A DNA stretch of 64,000 nucleotides from Pontixanthobacter aquaemixtae (GCF_009827395.1 NZ_WTYX01000001.1:1431722-1495721); one strand, 5' to 3'. Positions 27,740 to 37,782 are shown, counted from the first letter of the stretch. The notes: generated from the sequence alone by a model not told the origin. A program made the numbers and translations.

Positions 27740-28360
27740 TCAGTTGCGCGACGGGTAAACGCCCTCCAGCACGACGCAATAACGCATCGCCAGATAAGGC
27801 TGCATATTCGGGTGCGCCTGATTGCCGCCACCGGATACATCGATATGCAGCGTGCCCGAATGCAACGCGCCGGTGGATGCCGGTGTCGCCGTATCCGAAT
27901 AGATCGGCGTGGTGGTACGGCCGATGGCATTGCCCGACGGATTGCCCGTATCAGCCTGAGCGGTGTGCTCCGCCCGTACTTGGCCGGTATGGCTGTGCGC
28001 AGGGATTTGCGAGGTGATCAGTGTGACCTCTTCGGCGCCTGAACGCTGCCCCAATGGGCGCGTCGTCAGCCCTGGACCGGTGCCTTGGCCAATCACAGTC
28101 CGCCCGCGCAAATCGGGAAGCCCCATCGTTGTCCGCCCGTCCCCGCCATAAGTTGTGCCGTAGAGAGAGAACAGTGCCGAATATTGGCTGATCGGGAGCA
28201 ATTGCCCCGCTGCTTCGGTGCTGCTGCGCGGGCAGAAATTATAGCCCACAAGCATCACTTCGCCGATATATTCGTCTGTGCCGGCTGCCGCCGGGGTCGC
28301 GGTGGCCATCAATGCTGCGGGCGCAGCACTAATCATCGCCAATTTCGCAAGATTTTTCAT
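27740..28360 (-). CDS. Exported tail-collar (Mdp-like) domain protein, copy 1
   Basis: A 206-residue paralogue of the downstream gene with the same length, signal peptide (ending near TATPAAAG) and collar domain. The N-terminal halves differ at many residues, but the C-terminal halves are almost identical from GQVRAEHTAQADTG onward, pointing to recent gene conversion. AGGAGG precedes the ATG at 28360. First collar gene of a two-gene operon. Function unknown; adhesion or surface-structure roles are guesses. Confidence 0.82.
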   Translation of the reverse strand: MKNLAKLAMISAAPAALMATATPAAAGTDEYIGEVMLVGYNFCPRSSTEAAGQLLPISQYSALFSLYGTTYGGDGRTTMGLPDLRGRTVIGQGTGPGLTTRPLGQRSGAEEVTLITSQIPAHSHTGQVRAEHTAQADTGNPSGNAIGRTTTPIYSDTATPASTGALHSGTLHIDVSGGGNQAHPNMQPYLAMRYCVVLEGVYPSRN

Positions 28361-28731
28361 TTAGCTTCCTCCTGAATATGTGACCGACCCAATTGATTGA
28401 ATCAAGCGCAGCCAATGGCCCCGTCGAGCAGCCCCGCCGGTTACCGATTGCAACTGTTTTGGAGAAAATGCCGCATCCGCTTTGCGCGGACACGCTTACG
28501 CGCAGCACAATCGCCATCAGCGATCATTTGACCAGAAGTCCCGGCGCGTACATTCATGCAATCCCCCTGCTTGATTTTATCTTTTTGGGGCGACCTCACG
28601 CTCTTGGTAGCACAGATAATCAGCGCAGCAAGGGTTGGCGGGTATTTTGTCGTTTTTGTACGTTTTGTCGTTTTTATACAAAACGTTATTTTGGCTTGAA
28701 AGCGATCAAAATCGCAGCACCATCGCGGCGT
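28361..28731. promoter_or_regulatory. 371-base intergenic region with AT-rich repeat and palindrome
   Basis: The region lies between cckA and the collar genes, both on the minus strand. It contains an 18-base tandem duplication of TTTTGTCGTTTTT (28645-28657 and 28663-28675) and a perfect inverted repeat ACGTTTTGT (28660-28668) / ACAAAACGT (28678-28686). This probably holds the end of the cckA transcript and the promoter of the collar operon. Which transcription factor binds, if any, is unknown. Confidence 0.45.
28441..28557 (-). CDS. Possible 38-residue basic peptide upstream of the collar genes
   Basis: ATG 28557 is preceded by CAGGGGGATTGC, a good ribosome site, and opens a 38-residue frame rich in Arg and Lys (AARKRVRAKRMRHFLQ) ending in TAA at 28441. 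It precedes the first collar gene by 80 bases. It could be a leader peptide or a small protein, but coding support rests on the ribosome site alone. Confidence 0.25.
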   Translation of the reverse strand: MNVRAGTSGQMIADGDCAARKRVRAKRMRHFLQNSCNR

Positions 28732-31203
28732 CTAACCACGTGATTTTGCTAGAACTTCGCCCACCACTTCGCTGATCTGCTGGACGCTGAACGGCTTGGG
28801 GACGAAGTGCATATCGTCGATATCGATTTCCTTGCGCAGCTGCTCTTCGGCATAGCCTGACATGAAAATGATCGGCATTTTGGGATGCGCCTTGCGCAGC
28901 GCCTTGACCATTGTCGGGCCGTCCATTCCGGGCATGACCACATCGGACAGCACCAGATCGAAGGGACCGCGATTGGCGATGGCGGCCAACCCTTCTTCCC
29001 CGTCGCTGGCGGTGGTCACGGTATAGCCAGAGCGGGTCAGCGCGCGCTCACCCACCGCGCGGACCATATCCTCGTCCTCGACCAGCAGGACATTTCCGCC
29101 TCCGGACCATTCGCTCGCGGGTTTTTCCGCTTCGGGCTTTGCCGCGGCCACTTCGCCGCGATGGACGGGGAGATAGATGGTGAAACGCGCACCGGCGGGC
29201 ATATTTGCGCTGCCGGGAATATTGTCAGCAAAGATGAAGCCGCCTGATTGTTTGACGATACCATAGACCGTCGATAGGCCGAGGCCGGTCCCCTTGCCCT
29301 GTTCTTTGGTGGTGAAAAACGGCTCGAAAATCTTGCCGAGCACGGCTTGCGGAACACCGCCGCCGGTGTCCTGAACAACCAGAACGGTGTAATCGCCAAC
29401 GGGAATAATGTCGGTTCCCATTTTCTGGATGTCGCGCGCAGTCACGCGCCGCGTCGCCATCGTCAATTGGCCGGTTCCATCGCCGCTCGCCTGAATTGCA
29501 TCGCGCGCATTGACCGCGAGATTGACGATCACCTGCTCCAATTGCTGCGGGTCCGCCCGCACCGGCCCGAGATCGCGGTCATGGCGGACTTTAAAAGTAA
29601 TCTTCTCTCCCAATAGCCGCTTCAGCAGCTGGCTGACTTCGCTCACCACATCGGGCAATTGCAACACTTCGGGACGCAGCGTCTGCTGGCGCGAAAAGGC
29701 CAGCAATTGCCGCGTCAGGCTGGCCGCGCGGTTCGAATTTGCGCGGATCTGCTGGATATCGTCATAGTCGCTATCGCCCGGCGTATGGCGCAGCAGCATC
29801 AGATCGCAATATCCGATGATCGCGGTCAGAACATTGTTGAAATCATGCGCGACCCCGCCTGCCAACTGCCCGACAGCCTGCATCTTGGTCGCTTGCGCAA
29901 CTTGCCGCTTCAGTTTCGTTTCTTCGGTGGAATCGGTCAGGCTGAGCAAGACCGCAGCCTCGCCCAATCCGCGAACGCCGGCCAATCCCAGCGACACCGG
30001 ATCGTCAGGCTGCGCGCCCAGCCGCACCGCCATATCGCCGTTGCTGGCCGGGCCTTTGCCAAACCGGCGCACCGCATCGGCCAGCGCGCTCTTGTCTTCG
30101 CGAACCACCAGGTCGGATGGATATTGCGGCAGCCCCGCCTCTTCGCGCTCAACCGCGCGCAAAAATGCCTGATTGCCGAACAGGAAGCGCCCGTCGCGGT
30201 CGGTCATGGCGAGGCCGAGCGGCAAGGCCCCGAGCAATGCCTCCAGCTGCGGTGTGGCGGCGGCCCCCGCGCTTTCGCCCTGATTGCCGATGCCAACGCC
30301 CTTTTCGAGCAACAGCATCAGCGAGGATGCTTCATTGGCGGCGCTTGGCTGATCATTGGCAAGCGTATCGAGCGGGACCTGCACCAGCGTTTGCGGCGGG
30401 CCCTTGCGCCCTTCGCGGGCGAAGAAAATCTGGTCCTGATCGTCGGTGCGCAATTGGGCGACAAATTCCTGCCCTGCCAATGTCGCGCTTGCATCGCCAG
30501 AGGCGCGTTCGGCAAAGCCCTGGCTGGCGGCGCGCATCATCCCGTCGGGCGCAACCAGCGCCGCCTCAATGCCCGCGCGCGACAATAATTGCCCCAGCGG
30601 CCCGCCGATCCATTCCGCCACATCCTGCGCCGGATCCGCCTCTGCCGAAACGCGCAGCCGCCAGATCAGATAGTCATCGCCCCGCCCCGCCCGTTCGGCC
30701 TTGGCGTGCCAGCCCGAGGTGCCGTTCGCGGCAACAAGATCGCGCGCTTCGGCTTGGCCATCGCGCCAGGCTTCGCGCGCGGCGCGCGTCAAAGCCTCCA
30801 GCGATTGCCTTTCCAGCTTGAGATTGGGTGGGGAAACATTGTTGCCGAACCAGTCCTCATACAGCCGGTTGGCGCAGGCCAGCCGGTTGGCGCGGTCTGT
30901 AATCGCAATCGCCATCCCCGGCTGCTCGATCGCGGCGACGGTCACCGACCAGTCAGGCGGCGCCATTTCATCGCTTTGCGGAACCGCGGTCAGGCGGACA
31001 AAAGCATAAATGGCTGCGGCCAATACGATCACGCCGCCGACAAAAGACGCCACCAGAATCGCGCTTTCGCTCACCAGCCATAGCGCTCCGCCGCTCAGCG
31101 CAAGCGCGGCGAAAATCACCCCCGCCAACACAAGCTGGTTTGAATCGAACCCGGGAAGCCGAAGCTTAGCGGGCTTGCTTTGCGCTTCACCCACTGCGGT
31201 CAT
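28732..31203 (-). CDS. cckA: Hybrid sensor histidine kinase CckA
   Basis: An 823-residue membrane hybrid kinase. Two membrane helices (about residues 23-70) are followed by PAS-like sensor regions, a dimerisation/phosphoacceptor helix with [17 protein letters not shown] (His phosphorylation site), an ATPase domain ([31 protein letters not shown]) and a C-terminal receiver with [12 protein letters not shown]. These exact phrases and domain order match CckA, which via ChpT phosphorylates CtrA and CpdR to control cell-cycle or motility genes in alphaproteobacteria. The ATG overlaps the upstream DUF2062 stop by ATGA, so the pair is coupled. Confidence 0.9.
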   Translation of the reverse strand: MTAVGEAQSKPAKLRLPGFDSNQLVLAGVIFAALALSGGALWLVSESAILVASFVGGVIVLAAAIYAFVRLTAVPQSDEMAPPDWSVTVAAIEQPGMAIAITDRANRLACANRLYEDWFGNNVSPPNLKLERQSLEALTRAAREAWRDGQAEARDLVAANGTSGWHAKAERAGRGDDYLIWRLRVSAEADPAQDVAEWIGGPLGQLLSRAGIEAALVAPDGMMRAASQGFAERASGDASATLAGQEFVAQLRTDDQDQIFFAREGRKGPPQTLVQVPLDTLANDQPSAANEASSLMLLLEKGVGIGNQGESAGAAATPQLEALLGALPLGLAMTDRDGRFLFGNQAFLRAVEREEAGLPQYPSDLVVREDKSALADAVRRFGKGPASNGDMAVRLGAQPDDPVSLGLAGVRGLGEAAVLLSLTDSTEETKLKRQVAQATKMQAVGQLAGGVAHDFNNVLTAIIGYCDLMLLRHTPGDSDYDDIQQIRANSNRAASLTRQLLAFSRQQTLRPEVLQLPDVVSEVSQLLKRLLGEKITFKVRHDRDLGPVRADPQQLEQVIVNLAVNARDAIQASGDGTGQLTMATRRVTARDIQKMGTDIIPVGDYTVLVVQDTGGGVPQAVLGKIFEPFFTTKEQGKGTGLGLSTVYGIVKQSGGFIFADNIPGSANMPAGARFTIYLPVHRGEVAAAKPEAEKPASEWSGGGNVLLVEDEDMVRAVGERALTRSGYTVTTASDGEEGLAAIANRGPFDLVLSDVVMPGMDGPTMVKALRKAHPKMPIIFMSGYAEEQLRKEIDIDDMHFVPKPFSVQQISEVVGEVLAKSRG

Positions 31204-31805
31204 GCCTTCGAATCTGCCAACCGATCACGCCGCCGCGCCTGCATCAGCCGCAATTCCTTGCGCCGGCGATGCGCAACGATGAAGCGCCATGCAAAGCTGG
31301 AGACGAGATAGCCGATCGCCGCGCCCACAATCGCGAGCACGACAAAGCCGAAAATTGTCACCAGAACGGTCACGCCGACGCCTTCGAACAGATCGACAAA
31401 CCAGGACCAACGCCCGCTGGCCATTTCCGAGTGCGCCGCGCCGCCGGTCGCGGCCATATCCACTTTCAGGATAAAGCTGCCAACACGGTTGGCGACAACC
31501 GCCCAGACCGGAAAGGTGAACGGATTGGTGATGAAAGTGACCAACGCCGACAAAGGCACATTGGCCCGCGCGGGCAAGGCCAGAAACGCGGCCAGAAAAA
31601 TCTGCCCAACCGGAATGATAAAGCCTGCAAAAACACCCAGCGCCACACCGCGCGGAACGGACCGGCGGGTAAAACGCCAAAGTTCGGGGCTGAGAAAGCG
31701 ATGCGCAATCGGCGCGAGATACTTGTTTTGCGCCATTTCCTCACGCGTTGGCGTGTATTTACGGATCAAATCCGCAAGGAAAGTCTTGGATGGCATCTTG
31801 ATCAT
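31200..31805 (-). CDS. DUF2062 domain membrane protein
   Basis: A protein of about 201 residues with the DUF2062 core: VPRGVALGVFAGFIIPVGQIFLAA, ALVTFITNPFTFPVWA and two further hydrophobic segments, so roughly three or four membrane helices. Function unknown. The start is uncertain: ATG 31805, ATG 31796 and GTG 31817 are in frame and none has a clear ribosome site. Its TGA overlaps the cckA ATG (31200-31203), and this pairing with cckA is seen in other sphingomonads, which is a statement from memory. Confidence 0.78.
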   Translation of the reverse strand: MIKMPSKTFLADLIRKYTPTREEMAQNKYLAPIAHRFLSPELWRFTRRSVPRGVALGVFAGFIIPVGQIFLAAFLALPARANVPLSALVTFITNPFTFPVWAVVANRVGSFILKVDMAATGGAAHSEMASGRWSWFVDLFEGVGVTVLVTIFGFVVLAIVGAAIGYLVSSFAWRFIVAHRRRKELRLMQARRRDRLADSKA

Positions 31806-31947
31806 GGCTGCCCGCACGCAATGCGCGCGCGATGTACATTGCGCAAGCCTGCAATGGAGATTTTAGACGAACCGATCATGACGGAGGATATGGGGTTGGA
31901 GCGATGAACCTCAACTTATTAGTTTTGTTTGTTTGGAATGTTTTTTG

Positions 31948-32268
31948 TTTGTTTTGCCTCAGGCGCCGGAGAATGTTTGTTTTAGGCCCTCAGTCGCCGG
32001 GCGCGAGCCATCCGGCTCGCTTGGCTATCCTCGCTTTCGCTCCCTGATGGTCGCTGCGCTGCGGGCGCGCAGTCGCGCTTGCGGTCCGTCCGTTGGCGGA
32101 CCGGATCAGCGCAATACTGACATGGCTTGGAATGGTCCGACCCGACCCAGACGGGTCGCAAGCGCAACCGCGCGTCGCCCGATAGGGCGGAAGCCTAAGG
32201 GAGCGAATGCGACCGCCGGCGCTTGAGGCTAAACAAACAAACGCGCCCGGCGCTTGAGGCCAAACAAA
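31948..32268. repeat. Cluster of an inverted dispersed repeat (copies A-left and A-right)
   Basis: This 450-base gap (31818-32270) contains two facing copies of one element. Each terminus reads like GTTTGTTT-(A/G)GCC-TCA-(A/G)GCGCCGG: at 31956-31969, 31985-32003, and inverted at 32213-32230 and 32244-32261. The body includes GGTCGCAAGCGC-type and CCCAGACGGGTCGCAAGCGC segments. A related copy lies at 54784-54891. No gene is evident here; short frames in it are spurious. Confidence 0.6.
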
Positions 32269-32270
32269 AG

Positions 32271-32753
32271 CTATCCCCGCTCGCGCATCAGCCTTGCTTT
32301 GTCGCGCTTCCAGTCGCGGTCTTTGACATATTCGCGTTTGTCCTGCGCTTTGCGGCCTTTGCCCAGCGCCAGTTCCACTTTCGCGCGGCCGGTCCGGTTG
32401 AAATAGATCGACATCGGGATCAGCGTCATGCCCTTGCGTTCCACCGCGCCCATCAGCTTGTTGATTTCACGCTGGTTGAGCAGCAGTTTGCGCGGGCGCT
32501 TTGCCTCGTGGTTTTCGCGGTTGCCGTGGCTGTATTCGGGAATGTTGGCGTTGATCAGCCACACCTCGCCATCTTTCACTTCGGCATAGCTTTCGGCAAT
32601 CGTCGCCTCACCAGCGCGCAAGGCCTTCACTTCGGTCCCTTGCAGCATCAGGCCCGCTTCAAACTTGTCCTCCACCTCATAATCGAACCGCGCCCGCCGG
32701 TTTTCGGCGACCACTTTCTGTTTGTCGAAGGTTTCGGGTTTGGGGCGTGCCAT
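32271..32753 (-). CDS. smpB: SsrA-binding protein SmpB
   Basis: A 160-residue tmRNA partner for rescue of stalled ribosomes. It shows [64 protein letters not shown] and the basic tail ending [14 protein letters not shown]. Start ATG 32753 gives the normal length; the longer frame is rejected because it has no ribosome site and is not SmpB-like. No clear Shine-Dalgarno precedes 32753 either. The stop sits directly at the edge of the repeat cluster. dapA, its common neighbour, is 2 kb away on the same strand, separated by the S9 peptidase gene. Confidence 0.95.
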   Translation of the reverse strand: MARPKPETFDKQKVVAENRRARFDYEVEDKFEAGLMLQGTEVKALRAGEATIAESYAEVKDGEVWLINANIPEYSHGNRENHEAKRPRKLLLNQREINKLMGAVERKGMTLIPMSIYFNRTGRAKVELALGKGRKAQDKREYVKDRDWKRDKARLMRERG

Positions 32754-32908
32754 GGTGAAAGCGCATTTAGGCGCTGCCGGGCAAGAACGAAAGGGAAGAA
32801 GAAACAAAAAGCCGTCCGGTTTCCACCAATTGCAATGTCTTGATCGCGTCACGAAAAGAATGGTACGCGGCGAATGAAATTATCGCCTGATATGAAGAGC
32901 TTGAAACG

Positions 32909-34843
32909 ATGAAACTTTTCGCCCGCCTGTTGGCGCCGCTCGCCCTCGCAAGCGTTCCTTTCCTTGCGCATGCCGCACCGACCGTGCCGCTCGAATATTA
33001 TGGAGATTTGCCTGCGATACAGGATGCGGTTCTCTCCCCCAGCGGCGCGCAGACCGCGCTGCTGGCCACGATTGACGGGGAACGGGTAATCCGCGTTTTG
33101 CGGGCGGATGGCACGCCGGTCACGCAGCTGCGAGTTGGCGAGGCAAAAATCCGTTCGATTGAATGGATCGGCGAAGAAGCGATATTGCTGCTGCGCACCG
33201 AAACCGACCGCACCCGGTTGGGCCTGGGGCGCGGAAAATATGAATGGCTGCGCGCCAATGTGATCCCGCTGCGCGCGGATCGCCAGCCGGTTTCCGTGTT
33301 TGCCAACCAGTCCTTTATGGCCAATGCGGTGCTGGGCTTTCACGGCATTCGCGAAGTCGGCGGGCGTTGGAAGGGCTATTTCGGCGGCTTGCGCATGGGC
33401 CGCAGTTCTGGCGAACGCGCGAAGATTTTGCATTATGCCCCCGGCCTTTTCGAAGTCGATTTGCAGAGCGGCGATGTCCGCCAGATCGCGCAGCCGCCCG
33501 CCAACGGGATCTGGCGCGACTGGCTGGTTGGCAAGGATGGCAACATTGCGGTGACGTTCGAACGCAACAGCGATTCGGGTGACTGGACCATCGCCAATGG
33601 CAACGGAAACACGATTGCCAGCGGCCGCCAGCGTTCGGGCTATATCGACCCGATCGGTTTGGGGGCAACGGGCGAAACGGTCATTTATTCGGTGTATGAT
33701 GACGATGGCGAAGGGGCGCAGCGGTTCGAAGTTCCGCTATCCGGCGGAGAAAGCGCGCCTGTGTGGCAGGATACCTATATCGACCAATTCTTTCACCAGC
33801 CTTTCACCGGACACATTATCGGTATCCTCAATGATAACGGAGCGGCAAAATTGGCCGACACGGCCATGCAATCACGGATCGAGGCCGCGCTCAATTCTCC
33901 TTCCGGCGGTGTCACCGAATTGAACGCGTGGACAGCCGATTTGTCCGCTTTCCTGCTGCGCACCAGCGGCAAATATGACAGCGGGACATGGTACCGCTTT
34001 ACCGCGGGCGACGGGCAGCGCGCGATCATCGGGCTGGAGCGTCCGGCGATACAGGGGCCGGTTATCGGCGATGTCAGAACATTCCAGTACAAAGCTGCCG
34101 ACGGGCTGGAAATGGAAGCGGTCCTCACTCTCCCGCCCGGAAAAGCCGCGAAAAACCTGCCGGTGATCATGCTGCCGCATGGCGGGCCGACCGCGCATGA
34201 CGAGCCCGGTTTCGATTGGTGGGCACAGGCATTTGCCGCGCATGGCTATGCAGTGATGCAGCCCAATTTCCGCGGTTCGACCGGCTATGGCGCGGCTTTC
34301 CGCGATGCGGGCAATGGCGAGTGGGGCCGCAAAATGCAGAGCGACATTTCGGACGGGCTGCGTGCATTGGCCGATGCCGGTATCGCCGATCCCGATCGCG
34401 CTTGCATCGTCGGCGCAAGCTATGGCGGCTATGCCGCATTGGCCGGAGTCACGTTGCAAAACGGGCTCTATCGCTGCGCGGTGTCGGTCAATGGCGTGTC
34501 CGATCTGCCGCTGCTCGCGCGCGACGCGGTTCAGGGCAGCAGCAATGTGGTGGAACGCAATTTCGATACGCTGATGGGCAAGGAAACCGACCTCTCGGCG
34601 CTATCACCCGCCCGCAATGCAGACCGGGCCGATGCTCCGGTGCTTCTCATTCACGGCAAGGATGACACGGTGGTCCCGTTCGAACATGCCGCCTCGATGG
34701 AAGATGCGCTGAAAGATGCGGGCAAGCCGGTAAAGCTGGTATCGCTGGCTGACGAGGACCACTGGCTGTCGCAGGCCGAAACCCGCAAGCAAATGCTCTC
34801 GGCAGCGATGGTATTTGTCCGCAAGCACAACCCGGCGGATTGA
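32909..34843 (+). CDS. S9-family (prolyl oligopeptidase-type) peptidase, exported
   Basis: A 644-residue protein with signal peptide (LLAPLALASVPFLAHA), a beta-propeller-like N-terminal half and an alpha/beta-hydrolase catalytic domain from about residue 395. The nucleophile elbow GASYGGY, catalytic Asp in HGKDDTVVP and His in DEDHWLS are present, as is the oxyanion segment MLPHGGPTAHDEP. It probably acts on peptides in the periplasm. It sits on the plus strand between two minus-strand genes, dapA and smpB, which are usually close together, so it may be inserted. Confidence 0.85.
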   Translation: MKLFARLLAPLALASVPFLAHAAPTVPLEYYGDLPAIQDAVLSPSGAQTALLATIDGERVIRVLRADGTPVTQLRVGEAKIRSIEWIGEEAILLLRTETDRTRLGLGRGKYEWLRANVIPLRADRQPVSVFANQSFMANAVLGFHGIREVGGRWKGYFGGLRMGRSSGERAKILHYAPGLFEVDLQSGDVRQIAQPPANGIWRDWLVGKDGNIAVTFERNSDSGDWTIANGNGNTIASGRQRSGYIDPIGLGATGETVIYSVYDDDGEGAQRFEVPLSGGESAPVWQDTYIDQFFHQPFTGHIIGILNDNGAAKLADTAMQSRIEAALNSPSGGVTELNAWTADLSAFLLRTSGKYDSGTWYRFTAGDGQRAIIGLERPAIQGPVIGDVRTFQYKAADGLEMEAVLTLPPGKAAKNLPVIMLPHGGPTAHDEPGFDWWAQAFAAHGYAVMQPNFRGSTGYGAAFRDAGNGEWGRKMQSDISDGLRALADAGIADPDRACIVGASYGGYAALAGVTLQNGLYRCAVSVNGVSDLPLLARDAVQGSSNVVERNFDTLMGKETDLSALSPARNADRADAPVLLIHGKDDTVVPFEHAASMEDALKDAGKPVKLVSLADEDHWLSQAETRKQMLSAAMVFVRKHNPAD

Positions 34844-34847
34844 CGGC

Positions 34848-35729
34848 TTATACCAGTTCCGCATGCTCCAGCGCGGCGTCCACCGCTTTGCGCGCGTGAT
34901 CGCTGCAGCTGGTTAGCGGCAGGCGCACTTCGTCGGTGATATAGTCGAGCACGCGGCTCATCGCATATTTGACCGGTGCGGGGCTGCTGTCTTCGAACAT
35001 CGCGTAATGCAGCGGGTACAGCTTGTCATTGAGACGGCGCGCGGCGACCAGATCATTGTCGGCGCAGGCCTTCTGGAATTCGGCGCATAGTGCGGGCGCG
35101 ACATTGGCTGTCACCGAAATGCAGCCCTTGCCGCCCGCCGCATTGAACGGCAGCGCGAGCTCGTCATTGCCCGAAAGCTGGCAGAAATCGCGGCCAATGC
35201 CCATCCGGTGATCGGCCACACGGCTGAGATCCTCGCTCGCATCCTTGATCGCCACGATCTGGTCAGGAAACTTGTTGGCCAGCTCGATCGTCGTTTCGGG
35301 CGCGATATCGGTCACCGTCCGGCCCGGCACGTTGTAGAGCACAATCGGCAGGTCGCAATTTTCTGCCAGATGGCTGAAATGCGCAACCAGCCCCGCCTGG
35401 CTCGGCTTGTTGTAATAGGGCGCGACGCACAGCCCCGCGCTGGCCCCGGCTTTCTTGGAGAAATTCATGTGCAGCAAAGCGTTTTGCGTATCGTTGCTGC
35501 CGCACCCCGCGATCACCGGCACGCGGCCCGCCGCCTGTTCGATGCAGACTTCGATCACGCGGTGATGTTCGGCATTGGACAGGGTGGAGGCTTCACCCGT
35601 GGTTCCGCAGGGCACCAGAGCCTTGCTGCCGCACTCTATTTGCCAGTCGACCAGTTTGCGAAAAGCGCCCTCGTCAAACGATCCGTCGCGAAAAGGAGTC
35701 ACCAGAGCCGGAATTGAGCCGGAGAACAT
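34848..35729 (-). CDS. dapA: 4-hydroxy-tetrahydrodipicolinate synthase
   Basis: A 293-residue class I aldolase that condenses pyruvate with aspartate semialdehyde, the first committed step to lysine and meso-diaminopimelate. The Schiff-base lysine is K162 (QIVAIKDASED), Y132 lies in VLYNVPGRT, and CGTTGEASTL forms the substrate loop. Start ATG 35729 gives the family length; the longer frame to 35777 would overlap upstream sequence without a ribosome site. It is divergent from the lytic transglycosylase gene. Confidence 0.95.
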   Translation of the reverse strand: MFSGSIPALVTPFRDGSFDEGAFRKLVDWQIECGSKALVPCGTTGEASTLSNAEHHRVIEVCIEQAAGRVPVIAGCGSNDTQNALLHMNFSKKAGASAGLCVAPYYNKPSQAGLVAHFSHLAENCDLPIVLYNVPGRTVTDIAPETTIELANKFPDQIVAIKDASEDLSRVADHRMGIGRDFCQLSGNDELALPFNAAGGKGCISVTANVAPALCAEFQKACADNDLVAARRLNDKLYPLHYAMFEDSSPAPVKYAMSRVLDYITDEVRLPLTSCSDHARKAVDAALEHAELV

Positions 35730-35823
35730 TTGCCTAATCCTATCTTTAGCCTCATGAGAATCAGCAAAAATTCCCAACCAGCAGGCGTTTCATTCAGCGC
35801 CTGATAAGGAGCCGTGACCCACT

Positions 35824-37782
35824 ATGTCCAGCATGGACCGCAAACCCCTTCCCCTGATCGCCCTTATTGCCATCCCTACTTTGGCCTTTTCTGCGCCCAC
35901 TTGCGCGCAAAGCCCGTCAAGCTGGGACCAGGCCCGGCAGGAAATGGCCGCGAGCGCGCCGACCCGCTCTGCGCAGGCTGTCAGCCGCTGGGAACAGCTA
36001 AACGCCAACCCGCGCATGCGGTTTGAAGATTACGCCGGTTTCGTTCTGGCCAATCCCGGTTTCCCGCAGGAAGCCAAGCTGCGCACCCGCGCGGAAAACG
36101 CGCTCGATAACGAACCGGTGAGCAGCGAGCGTCTGGTCGCGTTTTTCGACCAATACCCGCCGCTGACCAACAGCGCGAAAGCGCGCTATGCGCTTGCTTT
36201 GGGTGCGGTTGGCCGCCCCGAAGCGCCGCGTGTGGCATTGGAAGCATGGCGCGGCGGCGAAATGAGCGGGCCGTCCTCTGCCTATCTCGACGGTATGTTC
36301 GGATCACAGTTTAGCCAGGCAGATCACGATGCGCGGATGGATGCGCTGCTGTGGCAAGACGACCTCGAAGGCGCGCGCCGCCAGATCACCCGCACTTCGC
36401 CCGCCAAGCGCGATCTTTACATGGCGCGTCTGGCCTATCTGAAAGGCGACCAGCCCTCGAGCGTTGGCCTGCCCATCCCGGCATCTGCGCGAAGTGATGC
36501 GGGCTTTGTCTACAATCAGGTCCGCCATTTCCGCAGCAGCGGGCAAGGCGGAACCGCAGTCAATATTCTCGCAACTCGCCCGCAGTTTGACGCGCTGCCT
36601 TTCGATTCCGAAGCGCTGCTGATCGAAATGCTCAAACTCGCGCGGACCGGCAATGCCCGTCAGGCGCAGCAAATCGCCGCCAAGGTCGATGACATGTTCG
36701 AACCGGGCGTTGATATCCGCACCAAAAGCTACCGTATCCGCGATGATTACACCTCGCTGATGTGGCTCGGCGGCACCGAAGCGCTGTGGAAACTGGGCGA
36801 TGCATCGGCCGCAGCGCCACTGTTCTATCGTTACGGATCGGCCGCGCAAACACCGCAAACCCGATCGAAAGGGTTTTACTGGGCGGGCCTCGCCGCGCAG
36901 CGCGCGGGCGATAGTGCCGGCGCAGAACGCTATTTCCGGATGGCGGCCGATTACCCGGACCGGTTCTACGGCATGCTCGCGCTGGACAAGCTGGGCCAGC
37001 CCATGCCTTCGCTGGCGGCGCAATTTAACGGGCCGATTGACCCGCAAAAGGCCGCTGCCTTCAGCGCATCCCCCATCGCCAACGCCGTTCGCGAAGTATC
37101 GCGCGACGCGCCGTGGAGCACGGGCATCCAGTTCTACCGCACCGTCGCGCAAGCCGCGAAAACGCCCGAAGAACACGCGCTTGTCGCCGATCTCGCCCGC
37201 GAAACCGGCCGCCGCGATCTGGCGGTCAACGTCGCCGAAGCGGCGGGCGCAGACGGGCACAAGAACTTTGTCGCTTTCGGCCATCCGACTTTGAACACAC
37301 CACCAGGCACCAACTGGACCATGGTGCATGCGATCTCTCGGCAGGAAAGCCAGTTCGCACAAAACGCGATCAGCCACGCCGGTGCGCGCGGCCTGATGCA
37401 GCTGATGCCCGGCACCGCGCGCGAACAGGCGGGCAAGCTGGGCATGCAGTATATGCGCGCCGACCTAATCGACAGCCCGAGCTATAACATCCAGCTTGGC
37501 GATGCCTATTTCGCGCGGATGCTGAGCTATTATGATGGCGCCTATCCGTTGGCTGTGGCGGCCTACAATGCCGGCCCCGGCAATGTGAACCGCTTCCTGC
37601 GTTCCAATGGCGATCCGCGCAATGGCAGCATTGACTGGGTCACCTGGATCGAACGCATTCCGATTTACGAGACCAAGAATTATGTCCAACGCGTGCTCGA
37701 AAACGCGGTGGTGTACGAACATCTCTATCCGGAAAAAGCGCGCTTCGGAAATCCGCGTCCGGTCAGCTCTTATTTGCGCTAA
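35824..37782 (+). CDS. slt: Soluble lytic murein transglycosylase
   Basis: A 652-residue periplasmic enzyme with an N-terminal signal (LIALIAIPTLAFSAPTCAQ) that cleaves peptidoglycan between MurNAc and GlcNAc. The long helical superhelix of Slt70 type precedes the C-terminal SLT domain with the catalytic Glu in AISRQESQF, then GARGLMQLMPGTA and VAAYNAGPGNVNRFL. It is adjacent to dapA as in other sphingomonads. Slightly larger than E. coli Slt70 (618 mature). Confidence 0.9.
   Translation: MSSMDRKPLPLIALIAIPTLAFSAPTCAQSPSSWDQARQEMAASAPTRSAQAVSRWEQLNANPRMRFEDYAGFVLANPGFPQEAKLRTRAENALDNEPVSSERLVAFFDQYPPLTNSAKARYALALGAVGRPEAPRVALEAWRGGEMSGPSSAYLDGMFGSQFSQADHDARMDALLWQDDLEGARRQITRTSPAKRDLYMARLAYLKGDQPSSVGLPIPASARSDAGFVYNQVRHFRSSGQGGTAVNILATRPQFDALPFDSEALLIEMLKLARTGNARQAQQIAAKVDDMFEPGVDIRTKSYRIRDDYTSLMWLGGTEALWKLGDASAAAPLFYRYGSAAQTPQTRSKGFYWAGLAAQRAGDSAGAERYFRMAADYPDRFYGMLALDKLGQPMPSLAAQFNGPIDPQKAAAFSASPIANAVREVSRDAPWSTGIQFYRTVAQAAKTPEEHALVADLARETGRRDLAVNVAEAAGADGHKNFVAFGHPTLNTPPGTNWTMVHAISRQESQFAQNAISHAGARGLMQLMPGTAREQAGKLGMQYMRADLIDSPSYNIQLGDAYFARMLSYYDGAYPLAVAAYNAGPGNVNRFLRSNGDPRNGSIDWVTWIERIPIYETKNYVQRVLENAVVYEHLYPEKARFGNPRPVSSYLR

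Noticed and set aside
27090-28360. Prophage remnant at the tail-collar genes
   Set aside because: Both proteins have signal peptides and there are no capsid, portal, integrase or lysis genes nearby.
31982-32167. Small frames within the dispersed repeat
   Set aside because: They lie wholly in the repeat and recur with it, so they are not genes.
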